Assembly (NCBI GenBank): GCA_938042245.1
Contig: CALIRO010000002.1
Location: 186,001-250,000 of the forward strand
Direction of reading: 5' to 3'
DNA length: 64,000 nucleotides
DNA from: an uncultured Thermoguttaceae bacterium
GTDB lineage: Bacteria; Planctomycetota; Planctomycetia; Pirellulales; Thermoguttaceae
The notes under the pieces were generated by a model. That model saw only the letters and a list, made by a program, of their open reading frames with translations, had not been told where the DNA came from and made no database searches. The number at the start of each line of letters is the position of its first letter. Position 1 is the stretch's first letter. Made by a program: the position numbers and the translations under genes. This document shows positions 9,236-18,676 of the stretch, piece after piece.

Positions 9236-9588
9236 AGGGCAGAGGGGAGGATTCCCCCTCTGGCTAACCTTCTGCCGAGAGGAGAGGGGAATTTCCCCCT
9301 CACCCGGGCCGGCTTTCGCCGGGCCACCCTCTCCCGCCAGGGGAGAGGGGGTGGCGGCCCCCTGTCCCGGTCTGTTTCGTAGATTACCCTCTCCGGCCAG
9401 GGCAGAGGGGATTCTTCGCCTCTCCCCACCGTGGGAGAGGCCGGCTTGGCCAAAGGCCAAGCCGGGTGAGGGGGAACCTGCTCAGGGGACCCTGGTAGCG
9501 TGGGCGTCCCGCCCGCTGATTGTCATTGCCTCACAAGCGGGAATCCAGAAAAAGACCCCCTCTCCGCTGCTGGGAGAGGCCGACCAGC
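9236..9588. repeat. Cluster of CTCTCCC/GGGAGAG and REP-like repeats
   Basis: At least three consecutive units occur (CCCCCTCACCCGGGCCGGCTTTCGCCGGGCCACCCTCTCCC and variants, one ending GGCCAAGCCGGGTGAGGGGGA). A REP arm TGTCATTGCCTCACAAGCGGGAATCCAG follows at 9521, then another CCCTCTCC unit. The repeats happen to be open in the frame of the downstream gene, which explains the over-long ORF starting at 9162. Confidence 0.7.
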
Positions 9589-9599
9589 AACGCTCGCCC

Positions 9600-10868
9600 A
9601 TGGAGAGTGCTTCTGGTCGCTACTGGCTGATAGGAGCAGCATGGTTTGGATTGCTTGCCGTGTTGGTATTGGCTACTCCGGTGCGTGCAACGGAAGTCGG
9701 TGGAAGGGCAGCAGGCGATGGGGAAACACATGTTCTCCTTTTGCCGCCCAGTTCGTTGGAAGCCCGGGACGCCCCATGGGACGATGGGAGCCGGGTGCTT
9801 CTGCGTTGGCCTTTGCAGATTGCTGACAGCCCCGAAGCCAAGCCGCTTCGGGAGTTCCGCATCTTCCAGGCCGCTGAAGTCAGTGGGCCGTGGGAACCGG
9901 TGGCCGTCGTAGAACCGAAACCCAAAGACATCCGGCGTGGCAGGATGGAATATTTGGTGGAGCGGTGTGAGCCGGGGCGGGAGTATTACTTTCGGCTTCT
10001 TGCTGTGTGGGCCGACGGGCGCCAAGGGGGGCCGGTGATGGCAGGGCCTGTTCGGCCAGTCCGGCAGATGTTTGACGGAAGTCGGACATGGTTGGCCGGG
10101 TTTGTGGTGCTGGTGAGCGGAGTGGTGCTTTGGGGTATCCAGCGGGCCCGTTCCGGCCGACCGGTCCACGTGCGGCGGATCGCTGGCTTGGAGGCGGTGG
10201 ATGAGGCCATTGGCCGAGCTACGGAAATGGGCCGCCCATGCCTGTTCATCCCTGGCATCCAAGATATGAACGACATCCAGACAATCGCCGGGCTAACGAT
10301 CCTGGGCCGGGTGGCGCAGACCTCAGCCGCCTATGCCGCCCGAGTGGAAGTGCCCACCTGCCGATCGTTGGTCATGACCGCAGCGCGGGACACGGTGCAA
10401 GCAGCCTATCTGGCTGCCGGAAGGCCTGAGGCATACCGACCGGAAGAGATCTATTACGTAACAGATGAACAGTTTGGCTACGTTGCTTATGTAACTGGGC
10501 AGATGGTCCGGCAGAAACCAGCCGCCTGCTTCTACATGGGGGCCTTTTTTGCCGAATCGCTCATCCTGGCTGAGACCGGAAACGCCATCGGCGCCATCCA
10601 GGTGGCCGGAACGGCCATGCCGTCGCAGTTGCCGTTTTTCGTAGCCGCCTGCGACTATACGCTCATTGGGGAGGAGTTTTTTGCGGCCTCGGCGTATCTG
10701 TCCGGCCAGCCGGACCAACTGGGTACCCTGTGGGGACAGGATATGGGGAAACTCTTGGCCGCCGGCCTGATCCTGGCTGGTTCGCTGCTGGCCAGTCTAG
10801 CCGCTCTAACCGGCTCGGAACGGCTGGCCGACTGGACCCAATTCCTCCAGACTACCTTGCTCCAGTAG
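9600..10868 (+). CDS. DUF6754-like membrane protein of the MutL locus
   Basis: Predicted 422-residue protein. An N-terminal hydrophobic segment (WLIGAAWFGLLAVLVLATPVRA) could be a signal peptide or anchor. A fibronectin-III-like domain follows (SRVLLRWPLQ...FRIFQAAEVSGPWEPVAVVEP...GREYYFRLLAVWADG), then a transmembrane segment (WLAGFVVLVSGVVLWGIQRA). Next is a conserved-looking domain (GRPCLFIPGIQDMNDIQTIAGLTILGRVAQTSAAYAARVEVPT...ETGNAIGAIQVAGTAMPSQLPFFVAACDYTLIGEEFFAASAYL) that I associate with DUF6754. A last hydrophobic helix is LLAAGLILAGSLLASLAAL. The ATG at 9600 is the first start after the repeat block. Function is unknown. Confidence 0.72.
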   Translation: MESASGRYWLIGAAWFGLLAVLVLATPVRATEVGGRAAGDGETHVLLLPPSSLEARDAPWDDGSRVLLRWPLQIADSPEAKPLREFRIFQAAEVSGPWEPVAVVEPKPKDIRRGRMEYLVERCEPGREYYFRLLAVWADGRQGGPVMAGPVRPVRQMFDGSRTWLAGFVVLVSGVVLWGIQRARSGRPVHVRRIAGLEAVDEAIGRATEMGRPCLFIPGIQDMNDIQTIAGLTILGRVAQTSAAYAARVEVPTCRSLVMTAARDTVQAAYLAAGRPEAYRPEEIYYVTDEQFGYVAYVTGQMVRQKPAACFYMGAFFAESLILAETGNAIGAIQVAGTAMPSQLPFFVAACDYTLIGEEFFAASAYLSGQPDQLGTLWGQDMGKLLAAGLILAGSLLASLAALTGSERLADWTQFLQTTLLQ

Positions 10869-11047
10869 GCAATCCCTATGAAAGGAGCTGCCTGAACGAC
10901 TCCGTATTCATAACGGCGATGTGCTAGAAGGATTCACTTGGGACCTTTGGCCTGAGAAAGATCGACCGAACAACTCCTGGTTCATAAGAGGTTTTCCCGT
11001 TTTTTTCCAAGGACGGCGGGCATAAGAGTTTTCCGAGGGTCTTGGGC

Positions 11048-13072
11048 ATGAAACGGACCATACCGGTGATGATTACCTTTGTTTGCGGGGTGGTGCTGTT
11101 GGCGGCCCATTTTTCGCCCTATACGCATCGGTGGGGCGAGGTGGCCATGATCTGGTTCGACATTCTGGCGTCGATTGCCTTCCTGTTGGGCGGCGGCAAT
11201 CTGCTGAAAGTACATCTCAAGAAGGTCTTTACCCAACAGGCTGGCTGGGCCTATTCGCTCATGACGGTAGTGGCTTTTGTGGTTACGCTTTGGGTGGGGT
11301 TGGTTAAATGGGGAGTGCCGCCCGCCGGACATCTAGAACACTACGGGGAAAGTTTCGCCCGGTTGCCGCTGGAAGAGTTCCCGTTTACCTATTCTCTGCC
11401 GGGCCAATTGCCTGAACATGTTGGCAGTCGGTTACTACCGGCTTCGGTCCGACGCCAACTGACCCAGGCCGACGGACAAGTGGTGTTCCGGGGCTGGCTT
11501 TTGCCGAACCAAAAAAGCGATCTTCTGGCCTATGAGCCTAGCTTGGGCTGGAAGTGTTTGGTGGAACGGTTGGCCGAAGTGGCCCAGCCGCCGACGAAGT
11601 TCCGCGGCAAACTGGCCTACTATCCGGAGCCGCAGGCGTTGGCCTTTCGAGGTTCGATGACGGCGGAAGAGCGATTGGAGTTAGAGGGCCTCAGTGCGTC
11701 GGCAGCGTGGCGGTCGGCGATTACCGCCCTTTACGAAGCAGGCCAACGGGAAACCGAAGTGGCAGCACCGGTTGCACCGGAACGGTTCACGCCGGAGCGT
11801 GCCCAGGCGATCAGCCCCGCTTTGACCTACGAGCCGGCCAGCCAAACCTTGCGGATCCGAGGTCCGATGAGCCTGTCCGAACGGGAGGCGCTCCAGGGGC
11901 AGTTCCCATTGGCCCGGCCTAGACCGATCTGCCCCGCCGGGTCCAAAGCGGTTTCTCAAAACCGATCTGCGCCCTTTGCCGACGGTCGGGCTCCGTCCGC
12001 CAACGAGGTTTCGGCGGGGCGGACAACGGAGACACTGGAAACGCCCTTTGCCGACGACCAGGCTAAGTCCGCTAACAATCCCTCAGTAGATTTCCCAAAT
12101 CCACCGGGCCGATTTTCGGACGCTTATGTCGAGGCCTTATGGAGGGGGTTGCAGGAGCGAGGCCCGCTAAGTGCCAAACAAGCCGAAGTCTTCCAAGCCC
12201 ATTGGCAGCGCCGGTGGACGATAGAACAACTGTTGGAGGCAATCCGGGTAGCTGGTCTGGGCGAACCGACGGAAAAAGGCGCCTGCCAAATGCTGGCCGA
12301 AAAAGAGCAAGGGGCTGTCGAAATTCAGCCGATCGGCCCTCGGCAGCCGGATCAAACGCTCACGCCAGAGCAGGAAGTAGCCATCCGGACCTGGGCCACT
12401 GGCCCCAGCCTTTACCTGGAGGACCTCCTGGCGGAACTGGCCAAGACATCCGGCGGCCAAACGCCCCGTTTTATCCAGACCGCCGTGCAAAACTTCTTCC
12501 AGCAGGTGCCCACCGAAGCCCAGGCCCGGAAAGAGCTTTGTGTGGCTTTGCTTCGGGCGGGGCCGTTGAGCGACCGACAGCGGGAGTTTCTGCTCGAAGC
12601 CTACCGGGCTGAGTGGGCCTGGCGCACAGCAGTCGGGGAACTATTTCGCCGGGCGCATCAGGTGAAGTTTTCCTGGTCGGGGCAGTACAATGCGGCGGGG
12701 AGTCCGTTTTGGTGGATATATGAATATATGTTCAAGCCGCTAACGGCCACCATGTTCGCGCTGCTGGCCTTTTACGTGGCGTCGGCAGCCTTCCGGGCGT
12801 TTCGGGCCAAAAATCTGGAGGCGGCGCTGCTGTTGGGCACGGCATTTATCGTGCTTTTGGGCCGAACCGCCGCTGGAACGGCGCTTACCGGTTGGCTGCC
12901 GGATTGGCTTGGCTGGCTGCGCGTCGAAGAACTGACCGTCCTGATCATGACCATTTTCAACACGGCGGGCACCCGGGCCATCATGATCGGCATTGCCCTG
13001 GGCATTGTGGCCACCTCGCTGAAGATCATCCTTGGCATGGACCGCTCCTACCTGGGTTCGGGAGAGAAATAG
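11048..13072 (+). CDS. Large polytopic membrane protein, last gene of the MutL locus
   Basis: Predicted 674-residue protein, not assigned to a family. Three N-terminal transmembrane segments lie near residues 4-22, 36-54 and 70-92, and three C-terminal ones near 565-586, 592-615 and 645-666. They bracket a long hydrophilic middle of about 450 residues rich in Pro, Ala, Glu and Gln. The middle contains imperfect internal repeats (FADGRAPSANEVSA / FADDQAKSANNPSV, and several helices with LTPEQ.., LSAKQAEVFQAHW, LSDRQREFLLEAY). The ATG at 11048 has GAGGG upstream; the track start at 11042 is a TTG. It shares strand and spacing with the DUF6754-like gene and probably forms a complex with it. Confidence 0.65.
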   Translation: MKRTIPVMITFVCGVVLLAAHFSPYTHRWGEVAMIWFDILASIAFLLGGGNLLKVHLKKVFTQQAGWAYSLMTVVAFVVTLWVGLVKWGVPPAGHLEHYGESFARLPLEEFPFTYSLPGQLPEHVGSRLLPASVRRQLTQADGQVVFRGWLLPNQKSDLLAYEPSLGWKCLVERLAEVAQPPTKFRGKLAYYPEPQALAFRGSMTAEERLELEGLSASAAWRSAITALYEAGQRETEVAAPVAPERFTPERAQAISPALTYEPASQTLRIRGPMSLSEREALQGQFPLARPRPICPAGSKAVSQNRSAPFADGRAPSANEVSAGRTTETLETPFADDQAKSANNPSVDFPNPPGRFSDAYVEALWRGLQERGPLSAKQAEVFQAHWQRRWTIEQLLEAIRVAGLGEPTEKGACQMLAEKEQGAVEIQPIGPRQPDQTLTPEQEVAIRTWATGPSLYLEDLLAELAKTSGGQTPRFIQTAVQNFFQQVPTEAQARKELCVALLRAGPLSDRQREFLLEAYRAEWAWRTAVGELFRRAHQVKFSWSGQYNAAGSPFWWIYEYMFKPLTATMFALLAFYVASAAFRAFRAKNLEAALLLGTAFIVLLGRTAAGTALTGWLPDWLGWLRVEELTVLIMTIFNTAGTRAIMIGIALGIVATSLKIILGMDRSYLGSGEK

Positions 13073-13110
13073 ACGGATTCGCCGTGGGCTTTCCGGAAAA
13101 GCGCAAACGT

Positions 13111-13198
13111 GTCCTTCCCGCGCAGGCGGCACGCCAGAATTGCCCTCACCCGGGCAGGCGTCCGCTAGGCCACCCTCTGCCACGAAAGGGAGAAAAGG
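13111..13198. repeat. REP arm plus CTCTCCC-type repeat between convergent genes
   Basis: Contains TGTCCTTCCCGCGCAGGCGGCACGCCAG followed by a degenerate CCCTCACCCGGGCAGGCGTCCGC...CCACCCTCTGCC unit. It lies between the convergent membrane-protein and kinase genes and might also act as a bidirectional terminator, which is inference. Confidence 0.55.
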
Positions 13199-13216
13199 TC
13201 TTTTTTGGCAGAGGCT

Positions 13217-16051
13217 CTACTTCTTTTCGGCGGGGGCCTGGCTGGTGCTCTCGGCTAGTTTGATCTGATACCGGCCCAATTGATAGAGAACCTGATAGTG
13301 GATAGTAAGGCCGCCTTCGAGGAGATGTTGCATTTTAATAAACCAGGCTTGGGCATCGTGCAGGTTGATAGTCTGCAGGAGATTGGACCGGTCTTTCTCG
13401 GGCATCCGTTTTTTGGGATCCTTTCCAGCATCCTCATCAAGCCTCTTTTTCGCCGCATCGGCCATGGTGCGAAATCGGATCGCTTCATCAAGAGGCCTCT
13501 TTACACGCAACTCCTGAAGCTTTGGGGTGATCAGACGGATGTCCAGGCGAAACCGGCCGCCGCTGCCTTGGGGGGTCAGTTGAAAGACAATGTCAGGCCA
13601 CTCATTATTCGCTCGATCTATCCGAAGGATTTTCATCCGAAACGGCTTCTTCGGATCGAAAGGCGCCTCTGTTGCCGGTTCAAAAACCACCTTATGCTTG
13701 AGGGCTTCTAATTCTTTCAGGTTTTTCAATTCGGCAGGTTCGTGGGCCTCGGCCTTATGGAAGTGCCAGAAGAGGCGTTCGGGAATGCCTGGCACATAGG
13801 GGATGGAAATGTTTAGAGGTTTCGCAGGTTTTAAAGGCTGCAGTTCGATAGGCGGGGTTGAGATGGGGGTTCGTAACAAGATGGGAAACGTCTCGGCGCC
13901 GTAATTGACGTCCAGGACACAATTGCGCAGCAGATTGGCCGACCCAGGCTCCGCCCCTGGCAGCCAACGGAACCAGAGTTCCTGGGTATTGGGCTTATAT
14001 TCGAATTGAGCGATGGGTTTGGCTTCGGTACGGCCTTCCGCCCCCTTTTGCAAGAGCACATCCCATTCAAAACCGGTTTCGGTGCGGCGCCGGTCCCCCA
14101 TGCGAAATTCCTGGCCGCCTTTAAAGACTAAATTGCCCCCTACCAGGTCCAGGTACCATCGGCGCTCCACGTCCAGTTTCATTTTTCCGAGGCACTTGGC
14201 AATCGGCTCCTGCGGGGGGTTTTCTAACTCGGGCAAATCGACCGGTTTGGGAAGACCTGTGGGATGCCAAAAGTCTCCGGTAACAGCGGGAGGTTTTGGT
14301 TCCGGTTGGGATTTTGGTTTCTCGGCGGGGTGTTTTTCTTTAGGTTTGGAGGGGGGTTGTTTGGACTCTGGGGGCTCTTTTTCTGGGGGTTTTGGGTTTT
14401 CTTCGGGGCCAGGTTGAGGGGCTGGCTGGTGGGGAGGGGATTGGTTGTCTTTTGGACTAGGTTGGCCTTTGGGTTGCTCCGGAGGCGATTTTTCTGGGGT
14501 TTTGGGAGCAGGTTGTTCTGGGGGCGTCTTGGGAGGTGGTTGGGATGGGGGTTCTTTTCCGGGCGGAGGAGAAGCGTGTTCTGGCGAGGGGGAGGGTTGT
14601 TCGGGCTGAGTAGGTGAAGGCTGCGGGACCCGGGGAGCTGGTTCCACACCTTCTTTTTTCAGCCAGGATTCCTCTTGCTCCTGCTGGACTTTTGGACCTG
14701 GGGCTTTGCGTTTGAGGTCGGTTTTTGCCGTTTCCTGAGGTCCCCACGAGGCGGCCCGCACCAACCAAACAATCACCAACCCTACCAGCAGAACTGCCCC
14801 AGCAGCTCCGACAATCCAGAGCCATGGCGGCAACTGCCCTGCCCGGGTCTGCAACCCAGCCGGTCTTGGAGCGGCTCCGCTTCCCTTGGACTCCGGCTTC
14901 TGGGGAAAGCCGGACTCGGTGGTCTGTTTTGTTGCCTTGGCAGGAGAAGGTTTATTAGCCGACTCCAGCGGGACGGAGGAGTCGGACTGTTCCAAGGGGA
15001 CAGCTTTTCGGAGTTTCGGTTGGGGCGGGCGCCATCGGGCTAAGAGTTTACTTACTTCTTCAGCCGACTGGAAGCGATCGGCTGGTTTTTTGGCCATCAT
15101 CTTTCGGCAAATGGCTGCCAGATCTTTGGGCACTCCGGGTCGAAGAGCCGCTATATCGGGCGGAGCCTGGCTCTGGTGTTTGAGGATCCGCTCATGCAGG
15201 GTGCCTTCGCCGAAGGGGGGTTGGCCTGTCAGGAGGAAAAACATCGTACAACCCAGCGAATAGATATCCGCTCGGGCATCCACCTTTTGCCCCAATCCCA
15301 CTTCGGGAGCTTGATAATCCACCGTGCCCAGCAGACGTGGATCAGTTTCTTTCTCTTTTTGTTCTCCGGTTTCTTTTTGTTCTGCGGCAGTAGAAGCCCA
15401 TCGGGCCAAGCCTAGGTCTAAAATTTTCACCACTCCGTCTGGGGTCACCAACAGATTCGATGGTTTGATATCGCAGTGAATCAAGTTCTGTTGGTGGGCA
15501 TGGGCCAACCCTTCTGCGGCTTGACGAATGTAATCGACCACTTTTTGGAAATCCAATGGCCCCTCTTGCTCGACGAGGCGTTGGAGGTCTTTGCCTTCCA
15601 CATATTCCATGACGAGATAATATCGGCCATCCTCACAATCGACATTGTAGGCTCGGACGATATTGGGATGGTCGAGGGCGGCGATGGCCCGTGCCTCGGC
15701 CAAAAATTGCTCTAAGGCTGCCGGGTTTTGGGCAATCTGTTTGGAGACGACCTTTAAGGCCACTCGGCGATTCATCATGGTATGCTGGGCGAGGAAGACG
15801 CCGCCCATGCCGCCTCGGCCTAACATCTCGATCAGTTTATATTTGCCCAAAAAGAAGACGCTGGTCCGGCCTGCTAAAAGCTGCGCTGCTTGCCATCGGG
15901 AAAGCAGCCCCTTTTGCACTAACGCTCGGGCCAACCCTTTGAGATCTTCCGTTTGGGCGGCCATCTGACGTGCTTCGGCCAGTTGACCTTCGTCCAACAG
16001 ACCGCTTTTTTCTAATGCGTCTAAAAATTGTTCCACCTTTGTGATGGCCAT
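13217..16051 (-). CDS. Receptor-type Ser/Thr protein kinase with Pro-rich stalk
   Basis: Predicted 944-residue membrane kinase. Residues 1-65 form a small helical module that is also seen in the 494-residue kinase nearby. The kinase domain follows: glycine loop LGRGGMGGVF at 77-86, VALK lysine near 100, catalytic loop IHCDIKPSN at 181-189, magnesium loop DLG at 202-204, APE near 238. The arginine of HRD is Cys and the phenylalanine of DFG is Leu, so regulation may not need activation-loop phosphorylation. One transmembrane helix lies near 399-421. A Pro/Lys/Glu-rich stalk (about 440-590) and a C-terminal domain of about 340 residues, probably extracytoplasmic, follow. The start has AAAGGATGG upstream. 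Confidence 0.88.
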   Translation of the reverse strand: MAITKVEQFLDALEKSGLLDEGQLAEARQMAAQTEDLKGLARALVQKGLLSRWQAAQLLAGRTSVFFLGKYKLIEMLGRGGMGGVFLAQHTMMNRRVALKVVSKQIAQNPAALEQFLAEARAIAALDHPNIVRAYNVDCEDGRYYLVMEYVEGKDLQRLVEQEGPLDFQKVVDYIRQAAEGLAHAHQQNLIHCDIKPSNLLVTPDGVVKILDLGLARWASTAAEQKETGEQKEKETDPRLLGTVDYQAPEVGLGQKVDARADIYSLGCTMFFLLTGQPPFGEGTLHERILKHQSQAPPDIAALRPGVPKDLAAICRKMMAKKPADRFQSAEEVSKLLARWRPPQPKLRKAVPLEQSDSSVPLESANKPSPAKATKQTTESGFPQKPESKGSGAAPRPAGLQTRAGQLPPWLWIVGAAGAVLLVGLVIVWLVRAASWGPQETAKTDLKRKAPGPKVQQEQEESWLKKEGVEPAPRVPQPSPTQPEQPSPSPEHASPPPGKEPPSQPPPKTPPEQPAPKTPEKSPPEQPKGQPSPKDNQSPPHQPAPQPGPEENPKPPEKEPPESKQPPSKPKEKHPAEKPKSQPEPKPPAVTGDFWHPTGLPKPVDLPELENPPQEPIAKCLGKMKLDVERRWYLDLVGGNLVFKGGQEFRMGDRRRTETGFEWDVLLQKGAEGRTEAKPIAQFEYKPNTQELWFRWLPGAEPGSANLLRNCVLDVNYGAETFPILLRTPISTPPIELQPLKPAKPLNISIPYVPGIPERLFWHFHKAEAHEPAELKNLKELEALKHKVVFEPATEAPFDPKKPFRMKILRIDRANNEWPDIVFQLTPQGSGGRFRLDIRLITPKLQELRVKRPLDEAIRFRTMADAAKKRLDEDAGKDPKKRMPEKDRSNLLQTINLHDAQAWFIKMQHLLEGGLTIHYQVLYQLGRYQIKLAESTSQAPAEKK

Positions 16052-16912
16052 CGAACCATCCTTTCCCTAGCAGCCTTCGGCTCCTTCCGCCCAAGCACCA
16101 CGGTTCTGCTTCCTCAACCCCGGAAATCTCCAAACACGATCAGTTCGAGGCGGAGGTCTCCACCCCGCTGATTGCCATCGATACCGGCCCGGAAATCGCA
16201 ACCTAAAGCAGTGGGATTTTATATACTTCTCTCCGACTGGCTGAAGGCCCACTGGTTGGGAAAACCCTCCGGAGTGTTTGGATTTCCGCTCCTATGGGCA
16301 GAGCCGCCGTCCTGGTAAGTCCCCATTCCGCGAAGAGCCCTTCGCCGGCAGATTCTAGTTTACTGCCTGCAGCAAGTTATGTAAACTCTCTGCGGTGGTG
16401 ATTTCTGGGATGGATCAGCCGATCCAGAGTTAGCTGGTATTTTACCCTCTTTTTGGGAGTTGCTGGGATTGGAGGGGGCAGGGGGCTCTTCCTTTGGGTA
16501 GGAGCCTGAGGGGGATTCGCCAGGTTCCGAGCTGCATGCGGTCCTGGCAGTCTTGCCCCGCCGGAGGGATGAGCAATCAGGAATCACCCGTGTGAGGTTG
16601 TACGGTCCCTGCAGACCCTGCCAGCGTTGGCGGTGTAGCAGAGAAGCCAGAAATTATCACCCCCTCCTTGGGGGGTATAGGATCCACGGAGATAAGCAGC
16701 CTTCCTGCTCCTGCGGTTCCAACCGGTTTGGCCACCTCGTAGGCCGAAAGCCATTCCTCTGGCGACGGCCAACAGATCTGCTGCCTCCTTGGGCTGTGGG
16801 GGTTTCGGTATCCTGATATGCCGAAAGCCATTCCTTTGAGGAAAAAAACCTCAGGTGCATTACGGAGACCTGGAATCCGCTGCGCTGGGTGCCTGCGTCG
16901 ATAGGGAAACCA
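16052..16912. other. 861-bp gap between kinase genes
   Basis: No gene is supported here; the short frames on both strands lack start signals and motifs. A 16-bp direct repeat GCCGAAAGCCATTCCT occurs at 16743-16758 and 16820-16835. The gap should contain the promoter of the 944-residue kinase. It might be the remains of a decayed gene. Confidence 0.35.
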
Positions 16913-18490
16913 TTATTCTGGGGAAGAAAACCTTTGGCGGAGCCAATTTTGCCAGTCCTGGCTGATGGGTCCCCCCAATTCCGAACGGAGTTTCTCTACC
17001 ACATGCCCTAGCAGTTGGTGCATTTGACGGTCTTGGAGATGGTGCCGAATAGGCCACAGTTGGACCAACAGGGCGGCTGCTTCCCGGTATTGGCCTTGCA
17101 AGGTATAAATGGTGCACTGGCCTGCCAGTCCATAGGCCCGCATTGGGCTATCCGGCTCCCCCAAAAGGGTGAACTCTTCGAAGATCTTCATCGCTTCTGG
17201 AAATCGGCCTTCTCGCAAATAGAGGCGGGCTAATTGCTGTTTAGCGCGAAAGACCAAATAAGGCTTTTCGGGAAAATATTCGATCACACTCTGCCAAGCC
17301 TCTTCTGTGTTCAACACGGCGGCATAAAACCACTGGCGCAGAGCGCTTTCTTGTTGGGGGATCAATAGGCTCGGCGTGGGGGTATCTTTCACCAATGAAG
17401 GCTGCTCTCCGAGTCGGAGTCCTCCCCAAATCCCCCCGGTAAATGCACTTATCACCCCCCCCATCCAGATTATTCGCCATACCCACCTCAGTTTTTTCCT
17501 GTTCGATCCTTGGCGCATGAACTGGGAAACCCGTTGGGTCAAAGCTTCCAACGGCTCCGACGGAGCTTCCCCTGGAGGCTGGTGGGTAGTTAGTTCTTGC
17601 CCGGCCTGTGAGTCAGCCCGGAGCTGTCTTTCCAAGGTTTCCAGCTCCCCCAGCAATTCCTTGGCAGAGCTATACCTCTGCTGAGGGGATTTGGCCAGCA
17701 TCTTGTGCACCACCCGGCATAACCCCACCGGCAGATGCGGGCAAAGAGTTTCTAACCGGGTTGGTTCTTTATGAAGATGCTGAAACGCTAAGCTCAGCAC
17801 CGTCTGAGCGGTAAACGGCGCTTGACCGGAAAGCATCTGATAGCAAGTTACCCCTAGCGAATAGATATCGCTGCGAGAGTCGAGCGGTTTGCCTTCCAAT
17901 TGCTCCGGACTCATGTAAAGGGGGGTGCCTACGGTGATGCCCGGCTGGGTCAGCTCCACCGCCTCTGCATGGCTGAGGATTCGGGCCAAGCCAAAATCCG
18001 CTACCTTTACCTCCCCAGTGCGGCTGATCAGAATGTTTTCCGGTTTAATGTCCCGATGGATCACGCCCAGCTCCGCAGCCTTAGCCAATGCCGAGGCCAC
18101 CTGCTTCATAATCGAAAGCGCCGTGGGCACATCCGGCGCTCCGTGCCGAGCCAACCACTGCCGAAGATTCTCCCCTTGGACATACTCTTGAACAATAAAA
18201 TGGATTCCCTCCGCACAGCCCACTTCGTAGATCTGCACAATATTCGGATGCACTAAGGCGGCAGCGGCCTGCGCCTCCCGTTGGAATCGTGCCACTGCCT
18301 TGGCATCCGTGGCAAACCGGCTCCGAAGCACCTTAATCGCCACCAGGCGATGAAGCGTAAGTTGCTCGGCCAGATAGACCTCGGCCATAGCCCCTTGGCC
18401 CAGGCGACGCAGCAGGCGAAAATGCCCCAACTGCCGGCCTGTCAAATCCAGTTCCCCCATCTCCGGAGGCAATCCCCTAGGCTCTGCCAT
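16913..18490 (-). CDS. Membrane Ser/Thr protein kinase with C-terminal helical-repeat domain
   Basis: Predicted 525-residue kinase with a canonical catalytic core: GQGAMAEVYLA at 31-41, AIK lysine near 53, HRDIKPEN at 145-152, DFGLA at 165-169, SPEQ and DIYSLG following. It lacks the N-terminal module of its two neighbours. A transmembrane helix lies near 336-359 (WVWRIIWMGGVISAFTGGIWGGL). About 160 C-terminal residues look like tetratricopeptide-type repeats (AVLNTEEAWQSVIEYFPEKPYLVFRAKQQLARLYLREGRFPEAMKIFEEF...YREAAALLVQLW), probably a sensor or protein-binding domain. The ATG at 18490 replaces the upstream TTG of the ORF track. Neither has an obvious ribosome-binding site. Confidence 0.87.
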   Translation of the reverse strand: MAEPRGLPPEMGELDLTGRQLGHFRLLRRLGQGAMAEVYLAEQLTLHRLVAIKVLRSRFATDAKAVARFQREAQAAAALVHPNIVQIYEVGCAEGIHFIVQEYVQGENLRQWLARHGAPDVPTALSIMKQVASALAKAAELGVIHRDIKPENILISRTGEVKVADFGLARILSHAEAVELTQPGITVGTPLYMSPEQLEGKPLDSRSDIYSLGVTCYQMLSGQAPFTAQTVLSLAFQHLHKEPTRLETLCPHLPVGLCRVVHKMLAKSPQQRYSSAKELLGELETLERQLRADSQAGQELTTHQPPGEAPSEPLEALTQRVSQFMRQGSNRKKLRWVWRIIWMGGVISAFTGGIWGGLRLGEQPSLVKDTPTPSLLIPQQESALRQWFYAAVLNTEEAWQSVIEYFPEKPYLVFRAKQQLARLYLREGRFPEAMKIFEEFTLLGEPDSPMRAYGLAGQCTIYTLQGQYREAAALLVQLWPIRHHLQDRQMHQLLGHVVEKLRSELGGPISQDWQNWLRQRFSSPE

Positions 18491-18676
18491 AACACGAACT
18501 TTTTGGCTCAAGCAGGTTCAGCGCTCTTGAAGAGTTCCCCAACCCCCACCATACCCCTTGACTGGCCCATCCCCTGTCTCAACCAGGCGGAAATTCCTCT
18601 CCAGCTGGCCCAAACCAGACTCCCAGACCGGAGGGCACTGCCCGGGGCGTCTGCCGCAAGAGGTCTTCTAAACGAG

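Noticed and set aside
9236-9588. Possible CRISPR array
   Set aside because: The repeats are palindromic CTCTCCC units of unequal spacing and sequence, with no regular spacers and no cas genes nearby.
9162-9599. N-terminal extension of the DUF6754-like gene
   Set aside because: The 146 extra codons translate CTCTCCC/REP repeats that happen to be open; the ATG at 9600 directly precedes a signal-like segment.
5527-13072. Glutamate mutase operon
   Set aside because: No B12-binding (DXHXXG) small subunit or mutase barrel is encoded; only the MutL-type accessory protein is present.
14264-14617. Plus-strand ORF rich in Gly, Phe and Trp
   Set aside because: It is antisense to the Pro/Lys/Glu-rich stalk of the 944-residue kinase; the odd composition is the mirror of that stretch.
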